From assembly GCA_016801885.1 (NCBI GenBank), contig CM028899.1:17995501-18059500 (forward strand): a stretch of DNA of 64,000 bases. The letters are read 5' to 3'. The first letter of the stretch is position 1. Each line of letters begins with the position of its first letter. This stretch comes from Toxotes chatareus (Eukaryota; Chordata; Actinopteri; Toxotidae). Of this stretch, positions 11,901 through 25,433 are shown piece by piece. Both the position numbers and the translations under genes were made by a program. Below the pieces are notes generated by a model, which was given only the letters and a program-made list of their open reading frames with translations, had not been told where the DNA came from and ran no database searches.

Positions 11901-14900
11901 TCAACTGCCAGCGCCGTACTCAACCACAAACTGTCCTCTAAAGCTCATTAAATCCAAAATGTGTGCTATAAGACTGGCACTCAGTATGCATAGAAATTGC
12001 TGTATACTCTGCCTCCTATCAGAATGCTCACCGAGGCAGACTTGTAGGATCTCCGTTTATCTTTGGATACGAAATGTATTTTGCATATGTCAAATGCAAG
12101 GTAAACATGAAAACACCTCGTTTGTTGCAGAGAAAAAAACATAGAGAAGCAAATGTCTACTCTAACTAATTTACACAATAAGTGAATCTCAAAAAAAGCT
12201 GAGATGCAGGGATGAGTTCTGGCTTGTGTTACATATATTCGTGGGCTGCTCTGTGTAGATATTCATCTTTATGTTGATTGATGCTACATATTTGGAGTTA
12301 TTTAAGTTGACGCAAAAAGTTTCATATCTTTGCTTTTTTTTCAAAATTTCAATGGATCATTCTATATATACTGATTGTTCAGGACGTATGATGACAACAT
12401 AACAAGGGCTGCTCCTAACATAAGAGAGAACTCACAGTCATTAATATCACAATCCTGTTTAGAAATTCAGGATCTATGTTTTCTTTACACTCTGTAAACA
12501 GGTTAGTATTTGGATCCAGTCTTTAAATGAGCATACAATGTATTGAGATGTATTGGAACATTTATTAACGAGATCCCTTGAAGTTTGAAAGAAGGATTGA
12601 GACAATCTTCCGAACAGCATAAAGAAAGGTGCAGTTTTGTTTGTTCACAACTTTTGTCTTACTAATGTCTCAACTTTTGATTCATAAATTTTCCATGCAT
12701 TTATCTCTCCATTCTACCTTGTTCATCAAATTTCATTACGAAATCCTTGTTACCATTGTTCAGTTCTGTTTAGAGGATCATACCTGTATGCCTGATTTTA
12801 CTCATGCACCATAATTACTTGTGCAAGTGAAAATCGAATAACTGACTCCATCAGCTCGTGTGCTTTGTGTTGTGCAACTTAATTAATGACAGAGTAATAA
12901 TGATAGCAGTAAAATTTCCTTTATCAGAGCTTGTCGTTAGAGAAGTTACTATTACAGTCTCAAAAGTATTAATACAACTAAATATTGTACTGAATAACAG
13001 CAGAAACGTTTAGTGAAAATCAGAGTCTGAATTTATGATTCTAAATAAAAGAAAGAAAGAATATGTAATCGAGCAATTTTTTATATAATTTTGCACATAT
13101 GAACTTTGAACTGTGTGATTGCGTTTGTTCCTACTGCTTTCCAGTCGCCATTTAGTAATGATGGATGCTAAATAATGACAGTCATGAATTGAACAACGCT
13201 GCTGAACCTCTTAGATCCAGAATTATTATAAACCCCTATAGTCTATAAAGTTCAATCTGATAATTACTCGAGAATTTCAAAATCTTAAATTTTATACAGG
13301 CTCAATATTAGTTCTCTGTATTTATACTTGACAGCTTGAATGTAGCTTTTCATCGTTTCCTCCACATTTCCCGTTTTCACATTGGACCATGAGTATGCTT
13401 GATATTTGACCTCAAGAAAACCTTCAAATCCTTTGTCTACTTTTTATCTGTTGAATAGGCTTGCTACAGGATTTTGACAATGTGATTTCAAACTTAACCA
13501 AAGGGTTCCCTGTTGAATCTGAGATCCTAAAACTGCAGAGTATCCTATAAGGAAAATCTGTCTGCCAATAGGTAGCACAATTGATGCTCAACAGCGTTCA
13601 GAATCATGTTCTTCAAGAAGGATTGTCTGCAAGGGAGTCTAGTAAATTGCCTAATAACATCATGAAACGGTTAGCACAGAAGTGAGATGTTTGAAATTAC
13701 ATGTTTAAGTTTACACTGAATCATGACCCAGAGTTGATAAAGAATTCTACAATCTGAAGAATATTGGTCAGATTTTAGTTGTATAAATACAACTGCAAAT
13801 TACCGAAAGCATTTCTCAGATGGTACTACAGCGTGTGAAGAAGGGAGCTATTCTCAGAAAAAAGTTTCACCCGAGCTTTTTGCTAGCTTGACATAACTCC
13901 AGACACAGTGTCATGTTCCATAAACCTTGTTGCCAGGAAAGCCAGGTTGTTTCAGAACTGACTGAATAGCGTCTTTTTCTTTATAAAGAGTCTCTGTTTT
14001 GTCATAGTTAATGAAGGAAAGACTTCACTTAATGTGAACACTTGACTGACCATGTCTAATGACTGAGGTTCTAAAATTCAGATTCATTGAGGCGGGAGAA
14101 TCTGATATTTGCCAGAACGCTGTTTACTTTTATAAAGCGAAGTATGCTAGGGGTTACAGTTACAAATGTCGATGTTTCTCTATAAGCTTAACTTTATGCA
14201 ACCTCATTATGACCCAGTGTAAAGGCTAATCCTCTGTCAACTTGACCTGTCTCCAGTTTGACTGTGAAAATATATCGTCATGAAAAATCATTGTGTTCTA
14301 GCTGTAGAAATCATGGTTTGAAAACATTCAAATTTTCTTGTTACATTTGGACCTTTACTTTGTTAAAAATGAAAAAATGTCCAACATGACACAAGTTGCA
14401 TTTACAATTCTGACTAAGTTAGTTCGTCTTTAGTAGTTTCTCAGTTCTAATAAACGAGAGTCTGGCTTTCACGATCTGACAACCATCTCAGACAGTAAAT
14501 TTATTAGCAATTAACTCACATGCAGAAAATTATGACCAAACATGAACCTGTACATACAGTGCCACAGTAAAGCACTGTATTGTAACTTTGTCCTCTATGC
14601 ACCATGAGGGTGAAGCATGTCAAACCCTATTATATATGGCGTGGCCATTCACAAGATTACTACAACCATTTTGCACATTGAACATATCTTATTTAGCAAT
14701 TCACTTGATAAAGAAGATTTCTTGAAATTTAACTACAAATAACTAGAGTATGAACTGTAATAACCCCTAAAGCATTGGTCATTTGGAATAATCTAGTAAG
14801 TTTTTTTGAGTTCTGTTTTATTGATTTTATTTGATTGGCTGTAATGTATCCCATGTCTGTCTAGTCTTTTATCTGTCGTATCTAGGTTCACAGTTCATGT

Positions 14901-15400
14901 TAATTATCACGCTTACCAGATCAGGAGTTGTTTTTTTTATCCTTTTTACTTTGTTGAGTTTTGCACCCGGCATCACGCTAAGCTTCCAAGCATCGCGTAT
15001 GGGTTGCTGCTTGATGGCGATTTTATAATTGTTGATTCTGACTAGTTTGTTCTTAATTTCATCTTTCTATGATTTTTGTTCACTTTTACATTTGTAGGCC
15101 TTCACTTGTGATCGTAGTTCCAGTAGTTTTCCTTCTGGTGAGTCGTGATGTTGAAAAATCTTATTTAACTAACTTCTGCATTGGCATTCCTGCCTCACAT
15201 CTTGCAGAACTGCTAACTGTACTTAATTTATACAGTGACTCAATTAAGTCACAGTGCAGAACATAAAGAGACTAAGTGTCTTTCATGTTTCTTCATCATT
15301 GTGACTGAACAAAGAGCACAAATAGTATATTCTTCTTTACAACTAAATTTAAGTGAGATGTATTGTTGACACTAACAATACAAATGCTGTGAGATCAGGG
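9000..15400. repeat. Decayed repeat-like tract of unknown origin
   Basis: A long tract without microsatellites or a recognised transposon, in which short words recur imperfectly and in the same order. Examples are 'tctcaagctaggaactga' (about 9504) beside 'gatcccaagctgctgaaaa' (about 9703); 'ctagagaagaaaatg' (9538), 'ctagcagaagaaatt' (9738) and 'ctggcagaaatttag' (10624); 'gtccttagtacgc' (9570), 'ccttagtaaac' (9761) and 'gtccttactacac' (10686); 'gatcctaaaactgcagagta' (about 13523) resembles the second of these. No frame is open for more than about 110 codons. It could be an ancient diverged array or overlapping old transposons; chance similarity cannot be excluded by eye. Confidence 0.35.
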
Positions 15401-16039
15401 ATGGCAGTTGTCTCCACTACGGACTTGTGTTTACAATAATTATTCCAAGATAACGTGGCAGTGACATACTGATGCTTAAAAGAGCTATATATCATCTTTA
15501 AAATGGAAATTTGTTTTTGATGTCATATCCTCAGTATTTTTGTGGCAAGTTTATTTAATCTTTTCCACAGCTGTAAAAAAAAAAAAATCCCTCCATCCCT
15601 CCTTCTCCTTTCTTTATTTCAGGATAGTATTGCTTGAATTAATGGATTCAGTCCCCTCACATATATATACTGCAGTTGAGATTCATGGTATGATGAATGG
15701 ATGAGATCCAAGACGCCTACACACTCCAGCGTGCTTGATCCTTTAACAGTGAGAGAGAGAGAGACTCACAGATTCATGGTACTATGAGCACACAATCCCC
15801 TGGTTTTCGAGAAAATGAGGAGACATGCTTTTCTTTAACAAGGTAGTACAACACACACACACAGAGTTTGCGAGCTACAGTATGAGAGATCCAGTTTCTT
15901 GCTGATGAATGAGCCATAAGCAAGCATGGGAGGATGTTTTTGTAGAAGCAATTTATTTAACCAGAGAATACCACTTTTGGAAGATTTGATATATGTGAAG
16001 GATGTGAGCACAATAATTTCTATCCATGGAAGCAGCATG
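15401..16039. other. Non-coding flank, nothing recognised
   Basis: Contains a short poly-A run near 15575, a small GA repeat near 15752 and a CA run near 15852. No gene seen. Confidence 0.45.
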
Positions 16040-16570
16040 AATAGAAAGGATGGCAATGTTGGTTGTTTGTTCCAACACTTTTGTCCTTACTAAAATGTCT
16101 CAACAGCTATTGGATGGATTGCCATGAACATTTGTACATGGACATTCATCATCTCCAAAATCAATTTCCTGTCTTTTCAGGTCAAAGTTTTCACTTAACC
16201 AGTGAAATCTACCTGATGGATTGGCACACATTTTTTTGCAGAGATTCATGGTTCCCAGAGGATGAATCCCAGTGACCTTGGTGATCACCTGATTTTATCT
16301 CTAGTGGCACCATGAAATTGACATTTGTGGTACTGAGAGAAATGTATCAGCAAGATGATAACTCTGAGATCCCATCAGCCTCAGCTGTGCTTTGTGTTTA
16401 GTGCCAAATATTAAAAGTTATTATGACAGTATGCTGAACTAAGATGATGAGCACAATAAACATTGTACCTGCTTAATATTAGCATGCTAGCATTGTCGTG
16501 GTGAGCATGTAAGTTTACTGATGTTAGAGTACAGTCTCACAAAGCCGCTAACATGACATGACCACCTTCT
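16040..16570 (+). repeat. Widespread teleost interspersed repeat, copy 1
   Basis: Phrases such as 'ctattggatggattgccatg', 'cccatcagcctcagctgtgc', 'tttgtgtttagtgccaaat', 'attagcatgctagcattgtc' and 'gtgagcatgtaagtttactg' match the wording of a very common percomorph repeat that carries 'ttagcatgctaac' words. I do not know its formal class. The copy is diverged, with several small indels. The open frames inside it (16063 + and 16288 -) are incidental. Confidence 0.75.
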
Positions 16571-18220
16571 CATCACTTATCTCCCATAGCTTGGAATCGA
16601 CACAGAGAGGTAACATCAGTTTAGTTAAAGTATCCCTTAAGCCAGTTCCCTGGATATTTTTATGGATATTAAGTCACATATTACATCATATTTGAATAGG
16701 ACAAGAATACTTGTAAATCCTGGACATTTTTAATATATAATGTTTTTGGGGGTTTTTTTCTGAATCTTATGAATGTGTGACTGAAGAGTTAAGGCGTTGT
16801 GGTTCCTCTCACACAGTTCTGCCAGTAACAGCACATTTACAGCTAATCCTCTCTGATGAGATGCTGAAATCAATCCTGGTACATCTCCATGAAATATGAA
16901 ACACACAGCCTGCTGATACACTCTCTCTCTCTCGATCCAGGAAATTTATGCCCCCTATAAACCCCCTATAGCTCCCCCTATAAAAGGTCAATATCATATT
17001 CGATAATGAGAGGCTACTGAGCATACATGTCACATAAATGCTTGATATTTTATACATGTGCTTCTGAATATATTAGATTCTACTGTTCACATTTTATACC
17101 CTTTGACAGTCTTGAAATTTGCTGCTTCTCTGGAAATATTTCATCTCTCTCTCACCTTCTCCCGCTTGCTCCATCAATTAGATTGCTAATCCACCACTGT
17201 GAGATATGCTGTGATATTACTTTACGTTTCTCATAAATAATCCCTTTCATGTTCCTATCTCTTTGTCTACCTCTCTATTTCAGATGCTGCCTAAATGCTC
17301 ATTAAAGGGCTTCGCCTGCCAGAGATTACTTGAACATGAGGGAGTCTCAACACTGTGACCTTAAAAAACGAGTTCACCTGAGTTCAGAGATCTCAGATCC
17401 TTGAAGAACTGGGAAGTGTAGTTGTAGTCACGTAGTGAGAGCAAGAATAAGCTACTGGTTCAGATGCCACTGAGGTATTGGTCATCAGTCTTGCTAGCAA
17501 TCTTACAACTAGCTGATATCCAGAGAAAGCTGCCATGTTTCTTCTATAGAAAGCTCCTGACTTGTCTGTCGAGGAGTGAGAGAAAGTTCTACATTATTGC
17601 CCTAATAAAGCATCAGAGGGTGTAGTAACACAGAGTTTTTAAGACATCAGCAAAAGTCAGATTTCTTTGAAATTTACATGATTTTATAGTTTTTGGTGAC
17701 CTAAACTTTTTCATTGACCTCGGGCAGTTTGCACTTTTAAAGGAAATTCTTAAAATTGATGATTTATATTGGCTTCCAGACATTTTAGTTTGTATGTGAA
17801 TAACTAACAACTCTCGCCAGAATGGAGCCGAATGGAGGCAGTGTTCTCTCAGCTGCTTTTTTTCTGCTGTTGCTTTGTTGACAGTGAGCGGGGAAGCTGT
17901 ATGTTCTCAGGAAATAAATTAGTTTGAGATTTTACACCCGAGTGAGCTTTGTTGCATAGCAGCACAAACATTTCTGAGACAACCAACGTGTCCATCTGTC
18001 CTTCTCCCCATACAAAGCCTGGCTACTGCCTCAGTGTACACACAACACAGGACTTGTGTTCAGAAAGCTCGACTGAAGTTAGGCCAAGCAAACTTTTTTC
18101 CCTCAGATTCACTAAAGATGTCTGCTTTCTTTTTTGGTTTCATAAGGTTAATGCTAATGAGTAAAGACTTCACATATCTATCTGTGGCTTAACCCACAAT
18201 TAAGACTTTGACCTGATGTT
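16571..18220. other. Non-coding flank, nothing recognised
   Basis: AT-rich sequence with a short CT run at about 16920-16934. No supported gene. Confidence 0.4.
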
Positions 18221-18224
18221 GGCT

Positions 18225-18465
18225 CTAGATGAAAAATGAAGGGATTACTAAAGTTATTACAATTCATTGAGAGCGGGATTGAATATCTTTACCATATTTC
18301 ATGGTAATCCATCCAACAGCTGTTAAGACATTTTACTAAAAGCTAAAAATGTCAGTCTCATGGTGGGGTTAGAGGTCAGGGGATCACTAAAGTCAGTATG
18401 ATTCATCCTCATCATGAAGGTCTGTACAACATTTCATGGCAACCCATCCAATACAGATCCTTCAG
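18225..18465 (-). repeat. Same teleost interspersed repeat, inverted partial copies
   Basis: 'tttcatggtaatccatccaa' (about 18298) and 'tttcatggcaacccatccaa' (about 18433) are the reverse complement of the 'ggatggattgccatg' word of the copy at 16.0 kb. Each is preceded by 'actaaagt-att-attcat' wording. The segment therefore holds two successive partial copies, in the opposite orientation to copy 1. Confidence 0.65.
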
Positions 18466-19263
18466 TCTGGATCACTCACAGGCCTAAAATCTACATTCTG
18501 TGCAAAACATATGTACCTGTCCTCCATGTTTCAGCACCGTGAATAGGAACTAGTCGATCTGTCATAAAAACCCTCTATTCTGTTCTCACGCTGTGCTATA
18601 GTAACAATACCAATGGCAATAGTGAAAACATTTCCTAACACTTTTTCTCTGTTAGTAACATTTTGAAACTCTTTACTTTGGTTTCAAAGATAATTGAAAA
18701 ATATGGGAAGGTTTGACTACAGACTGTTGTCATTTCCACTAATTTTCACTAACAAGCAGCTTCAGTTCTGCTCTTTGAGTGGAGAGGCTCTTCAGACAGT
18801 TTCATGAATAAACCAGGAGTTCTGGCTTTGTTGCGAACGCCTGGCTGACAAATCTCATTTCTTCCTGTAGAATATATTTTATTCAGACAGAACGCATCCT
18901 AACCGCAACATCTCAGTCACAACATCTTATGCCACCCACACACATACACACCCGTTTAACACATTACTCAGCTGCTTGGAAGTAAATCCCCACATGTATT
19001 GTAAATCATATTATAACAGCAATGCTATGCCACCATGAGTGGTTGAAGCAATTTTGCAAATCACTCCTAGTTGGTAATATACTGAGCACTGATAGGCTCC
19101 ATTTCCACTCAAGGTATTTATCACTACCATCCTAGTGTTTAGCACACTGTATTGTGAAGCCATAGTCTTATTTTAAAGCCAATTCTACTTGAAGAAAATG
19201 AAAGCACAAGATGTCTTGTAGTTGCGAGGAGATTTGTGTCCTACAAAGATAACTAGAGATAAT

Positions 19264-19966
19264 GTAACTGTCATGACTAGCCCCTAAGGGGGCTGATTTT
19301 GGATCATTTTGGGACTTTGAACTCTAGTTTAAGTTTTAGTTATAGTTCCTGTTTTATTTTGAAATTTCTGCCCTTGTGTATCTGGTCTTGTTGTACTTCC
19401 TGTCTTTGTCTTGTTTCCCGCTTTTGTAATTGTCTGCCTCGCCCTAATTGGTTTCACCTGTTTCCCCTTACCTGTTGTGTATATATAGTCCACGTTTCCC
19501 CTTGTCCAGTGTCAGTTCGTTTTTTTGTCTCATGCCTTCGTCGTTCACGCTATGTTTTTGTCTCATGTTTTGTCTTATCCCGTCGTCATACGTTTAGTCC
19601 CATGCTTCTGTCCCTTGCCTCGGCCTTGTCTCATTCCTCGTCTTGCCTCTCGTCTTTGCATCCCAGGTCAGATTTTGTATTAATTTGTCACTTTGTTTCT
19701 TGTTAGGTTTTGTTCCTTGTTTAGTCGTTTTCCTCGTCAGAGTGATTTTGTGTTCACGTTTTGTAACTTTTGTTTTAGTGCCTTTTTCCCCTTAATGGGT
19801 GATCTTTTGTTTGTTACTTTGTCCAGTTAGTTTGTCTTCCTCCTCCTCCGTGAGTGATTTTCTGTTTGTTACTTTGTTGGAATAAAATATTATTAGTTTG
19901 AACTACATCTGTGGGGGTTCTTGCATTTGGGTCCTAGTCCTTGCCTCCCACAGTCCTGACAGTAAC
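19264..19966 (+). mobile_element. Solo LTR of an LTR retroelement with intact 5-bp target duplication
   Basis: The LTR spans 19269-19961 (693 bp). It begins TGTCA and ends TGACA, the short inverted ends expected of LTRs, and is flanked on both sides by the identical 5-bp duplication GTAAC (19264-19268 and 19962-19966). Inside are a TATA-like box 'gtatatatag' at about 19478-19488 and a polyadenylation signal AATAAA at 19881-19886, in the right order for a sense-oriented LTR. No gag, pol or primer-binding site follows, so the body was lost by LTR-LTR recombination. The open frame at 19299-19706 is Cys/Ser-rich and is not a gene. The perfect duplication suggests a comparatively young insertion. 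Confidence 0.88.
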
Positions 19967-20663
19967 TGCTTCCCTGTGTAGCCATGTTTAATTCAGACAT
20001 AATAAGCTCAAAAACTTAAATTGTCACAGTGGGTAAACAGAAAAAAAAAAAAATATATGCAAGACTTTAGGAAGGCTGGTGGCTTTGCCAATGTGTTTCT
20101 CTTCATCCATTCCCTCTGTGACCCTGCAAACACATTTATATAGGAAACAGACAAATGAAATGATTCTGTTGACTTGGTGACAATTCATCTTTTTGTTTGT
20201 TTGTTTTTTTTAGATTTGGTTCACCTGTTTTTCAGGCAGGTCATGACATTTATTTTTCAGTGTAATGCAAAGGCCCACACAGCGTCACAATATACAGAAT
20301 AAAATGACACTTACTTTTGCGGCTGACACTCCACATGTTGAATCAGGCTGTTATCAGGCTGGTATGAGGCCGTCAGGAAAGACCGTGAAAAGACACATGA
20401 TGAAACTGAACTGTGAAAATGTTCAACTTTGAACAAGTAGCAAGTCAAGTCAAGTAGGAGTCAAGTTGATCAAGCTGGTTTCTCTTTTGTGTTTGACACT
20501 TGCTCTACGCTCAGATTTGATTAGTTTACGGGCTTACACATCACCATTCTAGGCCCATTTCACAGACAGATAGCAAATTGGGCTCCCTCATCATGCACTG
20601 ATCACATGCTCAGCATTTTGATATTTTGATTCGTGAAACATGTCAGAATAATGTTAGAGTAAA

Positions 20664-20695
20664 TGATCTAATGCTGCAAATGTAGCATTAGATCA
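20664..20695. repeat. 12-bp perfect inverted repeat, 8-nt spacer
   Basis: tgatctaatgct (20664-20675), spacer gcaaatgt, then agcattagatca (20684-20695). It is too short for a microRNA precursor. It may be a cruciform-prone site or a miniature element relic. Confidence 0.6.
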
Positions 20696-20699
20696 GAGC

Positions 20700-23600
20700 T
20701 GAATAGTAGACTCAGAACATGTGTGAAAAAAGTTTTCAGTGAGTATGATTGAACCCTAACGAACAACAGCTGATCGGCTGGCACAAATAAGCACTGATCC
20801 AAACTAGAAATCCAGGTGAGACAACAGACTGTGGCGATGACTGAGTTCAAATTCAGCATAAGGGCAACATAATCATGTCTTCAGAATGGTTTCATCACAA
20901 GATGCCAAGGGGAATATGTTCCATTATTTCTTCTGGCATTAATATATGAAACATTTCTCATCCTGTGCACAAATCCAGTGCTATTGGTACTATTGCTGTT
21001 GTTGTTGCACCTCCACATGTTATTGATTCAAGTAGTATTTCAGTCTTTCCCTAGAAAGATGTCTTACTGAGGATCAGTTAGCTGTGCTCCACTTGTACAA
21101 TACATGGGCACAGCTGTCATGCTTCAGCATCACAGCAGCTCCCTCATTTCTTTCAGTTGTTTCTTAGTCGTACCTGTCTGAAATTCTATTAAACGACTTT
21201 GACTTTATTCTCAGACATCAACTGTTTTTTCTTTTGGGTTTTATTTTTTACAGGTAAAACAATACTTAACAAAAAGAAATAAAATGAAATCTGTGAGAAG
21301 GAGGTATACTTGTTATATGCCAGTCTAGTCACTTGCACTGTATTTTGGATGCTTGGCTAGCTGCCTGTCAAGCACTCTCCACCTCATCTTCCATCATTCA
21401 CTACTTGAAGCAGGCAGCCTCATGAAGGAGCTGCCAGTGAACCAGGCACTTCTTGAGAATGAGGGTCTTCATCTCTACAGTCCTCACAGCCTCTTCCAGG
21501 AGCTCCCTGGTGTCCTTCAGGGTCTTGGTTCTAACCCCTCCAACCTCTCCTCCATTTTCCTCCTGACCTTCTTGAGCCGTAGCTCCTCACTCTGTGTCAG
21601 TCATTTGCTTCCACCCCATCTTCAATGACTTACTTACTTTCAGTTTAGATTTCAAGAATAACTTTTAAAAGACAACAACACACTGCGGCATCAGTTGGTC
21701 CGGTATGACCAGTGGTTTACTGTAAAGTGGCTCATGTTGGATGATGTTCACTAACTTTGCTGTGTAACTACCATCACTGAGTCAGATTGATGACTTTACG
21801 ACTCCTCTCACCTTGTGTTATGCTATGTTTTAGCATTTACCACTATCTAATAAGCGCTCCCTACTGCATTGTCCTGTTTCTTATAGAATCTTAATCTGGA
21901 GTTTGCCCAGCATGTATTCCCATTGTTTTGTCCACCACCTTTATATAAGTGAGGGTAGGCTAAATCATCAAACACTTCTCTGTAAAGTGCAATACTCACT
22001 GTGATGGTGTCCAAATATGCACCTATGTGAGTGTGCTCCTGTTACTACTGGTTTTCAGTTCACGCTAATTTATTGATTCATTTTTCTTATATTTTCTAAT
22101 CTGTGCATCTACCCATTGTCTGCAGGTGTATCAGTGAGTCAGCAGCAGTCAGTCATGGAGCTCTACCACCACCTACTGCCTGGTAATGGACCTTTTAATA
22201 TGAAAACTGGTCAGAATGATGAGGATGATCTCCATAAACACATAGGAATAGACTGTTGTTTGTATAAGAGTGAGCACACAAAATCAAAATGTTCTTGTTT
22301 CTTACTCATTTCATTGTCATTGTTTTTATTTTCAGGACGTTGGCTTGGTGGCATCACATCGTAAACATGGTGCCAGTGATAGTGTGGTGCAGCTGAATGC
22401 AGATAGACAAATATCATGTGTGGTGAAAGCTCAGAAGCTAATGAGTATTCGGAGAAGGACACCAACACGTCTGCAAGTAATCAGAGCACCGAGATAGAGT
22501 TTGTGAGGATGTCATTGATTAGCAGGCTGCAACAAAGGAGAATGGCTCCTGTTAATGGAAACCGCAACTGAAATGCCTACACTGGCAAGCATAATAAATA
22601 GTTTTCTTTGTGTTGTTGTCTCTGCAGTCACTCAATTTTCACCACTTACACTTGGCTGCAATCAACATTTCTTTGTTCTAGTTTTTACAGACACGAATTC
22701 ATCATCAGGGGAAGCACTTATCTGTACCACAGAGTACTGTGTGAAGCATCATTAAGGTATCAGCATGAGAGCTGTAGCAGCTGCCATCAGACTCTGCAGG
22801 TGGAAATAAAACAGATTATCTCACAATTGAGTAGTGGAGATTAATAGTTTTGGCACGTCCCTCCTGCACATTGTTATTCCACAACATGAGATTTTATTTG
22901 GTGTGATGTATTTTTGTAATTTCTGATGTGGGAAAGTGTGTTTTGCCTTATGGTGCAGGATCAGCCAGCAAGTGGGATTAAGCACATTGCTCAAAGACAC
23001 TTCAGAAAGTAAGGCTTTCTTCTAAAAAAGACTATCTCAGTTACCAACAGGAAACTGCAGCCTGTTTTGGGATGGGAGCTAGCACACACTCAAAGCAATG
23101 GTTCTTTACTTTGATATCCAGTAAAAATCCAAGCTCGTGACCAAGTCTGGGAAGTTAACTTGCTTGGCAGGTAGCCTGAATAGTCCTGTTAAGCTAAATA
23201 AAAGGACATGGTTATTTCCAGTGTCCATGTACTGTATTTATTCACAACAGCAGAATCCAGTAGGTTAATTCTGAATTTCTTTGACATTGTTGTTGGTTTA
23301 GCTGACAGGTACTAACTGGCTATGAAATAAAAACAGACTTTTGAAAAAGAGCATATTCAGTATTTGCTTTTTCATGTACTTTATGTACATTGTTCATTGA
23401 AAATTGAAAATGTTTAGGCTCCATAAATGACATCACACAAAAGCAAAGTACATAAATGGATAAGATATGAGATCATAAATTAATTTCAAATGACTCATCA
23501 TCACAAGATAATTTATTCTATACAGATCAGTTGTAGACAAAGTAGAAATCACTGTTAAATGAGTAGAAAGTTGCTTTTAAACATTCATATGTTTCACAAA

Positions 23601-25430
23601 TAAACTACAGTAGGTACTAAAGTGTGATATAAGTTCTGTGTTTCTCTCTGAGCAGCAGGTGGCAGCACATTCATAAAATATGTTTCATTTAATTGATGGA
23701 CATCATGTGCTTGTTTTTCTGAATTGGGCTGTGTAAATTCTCACTTTCAACACTTGAATATATATAACTATTATCATGTCTAAAGATCCATGAGTTTTAA
23801 CTTATTGCTTTAAACAAACAGGCTGGACTGTCTTTTTCCAAGAGAACACATAACAGACACCAGTTTACTTATAATTAATTCAAGTTATCATGTTAAGTGG
23901 GATTTGTAGTCCGGTATGAACGCCATGTTCTCTGCAGTGATGACTACAACCATTAAAGGTGAAACAAGGATATGTGTTATCTTTGAGACTGTGCTAATAG
24001 CACATGACAAATTCACTTAAAGCTCCCTCATTTTACTCAACAACTTCTAAAACAAATTATGTTATCTAATGCATTAATCCATAAAATACATTCATGGAGC
24101 ATGCAGCTCTTATCTTTGAGCCTGTCTTATCTCTACTGTCCCTGTGAGGTGAAAAATAACTTTTTATAAGGCGGAAAAACCACGAATAAGCATCAGAAAT
24201 TCATGGGTGTAAAGAGGGTTATGTCTAGGTAAAACAAGGAATTCAACTGGACTTTTCACTCTAAAAACTATGGAACCACGATTCAAAATTAAGTAATTGA
24301 CTAAGGACTAACTAAGGATAGATATTACATTTTATTGGTGCAAGTTTTGTAAGGGTAATGTTGTATTTAGTGGCCTGAACTAATTATTTCAAAGTTAGAT
24401 TTGTGAATGACTCAAATGTTATGATCTTGTGTGGCAGTTGTGTTATTTTGTTCATATGTGTGTTGTGTATCCTGTGTGTGTATCTATACTGTAAACAACC
24501 TTTCTAATGTATGCTTGGATTTCTTGTTGTAATTTTCCTTATTTCTTAGTAAGGTTCTACTAAGGTAATCTTTCTTTATAAACTGATGTGACTGATATTC
24601 AGTGCTATATTGTAAGTATAAAAATGCATAAAATGTATGTCTTCTACTTACCTGTATCATACCTGTGATTTACTTTCTCATTAACTTTTAAGTAGGCCTC
24701 AAGTTCAATTTTGATGTGCAGCAAGCCTCTTTCATTTTAGAATATCTACTGTATGAAGGTAGTCAGGCTTTGAAATTTACATTGTCAGTTTAAAATGAAT
24801 AAATATGATGTGACAGAAATTAACCAGTGGTAACTTTAACAAATCCATCAAAGATAAAAGGCTTCACAGAAGATGGACTTTTACAACAGGCATGTTTGAA
24901 CATTGATTATAAAATGACTGCAGTGAATTGTCTTTTTTTTTTTTTTTTTTAGCAGAATATCCTTTAACTGGTTTTCTACTTAGACTTAAATGGAGAATAA
25001 ATCTAACATTAATGTCAAAATATCATGGTCATGCCATAAACAGTCTGCATGCACATTCAGATGAGTAATTTAACACTGATGGATACTTCACTGACAGCTC
25101 AGTGTCTTGTTTAAAGTCACTCCAGCAGTGAGTATTGGGAAAATAGTTATGCACCTTGTCTATTTTTTTTTTTTTTTTTACAGTTTAAATTTTGACTTGT
25201 CATAGAGTTCACTCAAAGTGTTAAACACCCATTTCAGCAGCAGCATCAGTGCAGTATATTGAGGCTCAAAAAAATGATAAAACCACAAAATTACTTTTCC
25301 TCTGGATCTAATGCGATGCTCTGCAGTACATTTGTGCATGAGTATTTTAGTCAAAATTGTATTTATTCATAATTTGAAAATGAAACCGATTCACGAGGGC
25401 TTCTATTGCAAAATGCATTAACACAGGCAG
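20700..25430. other. Non-coding flank, no gene supported
   Basis: AT-rich DNA with poly-T runs at about 24932-24950 and 25165-25180. Several short frames around 22.1-22.85 kb have nearby AG/GT dinucleotides but no domain similarity. 'gagcagcaggtggcagcac' at about 23650 resembles the head of the short teleost repeat also seen upstream of pnn. Confidence 0.45.
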
Positions 25431-25433
25431 AAA

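Noticed and set aside
19299..19706. 135-residue Cys/Ser-rich frame
   Set aside because: Lies wholly inside the solo LTR and has no similarity to a retroelement protein.
22116..22844. Cluster of short plus-strand frames with nearby splice-like dinucleotides
   Set aside because: No domain, no frame-consistent join and no conserved wording; I could not build a gene from them.
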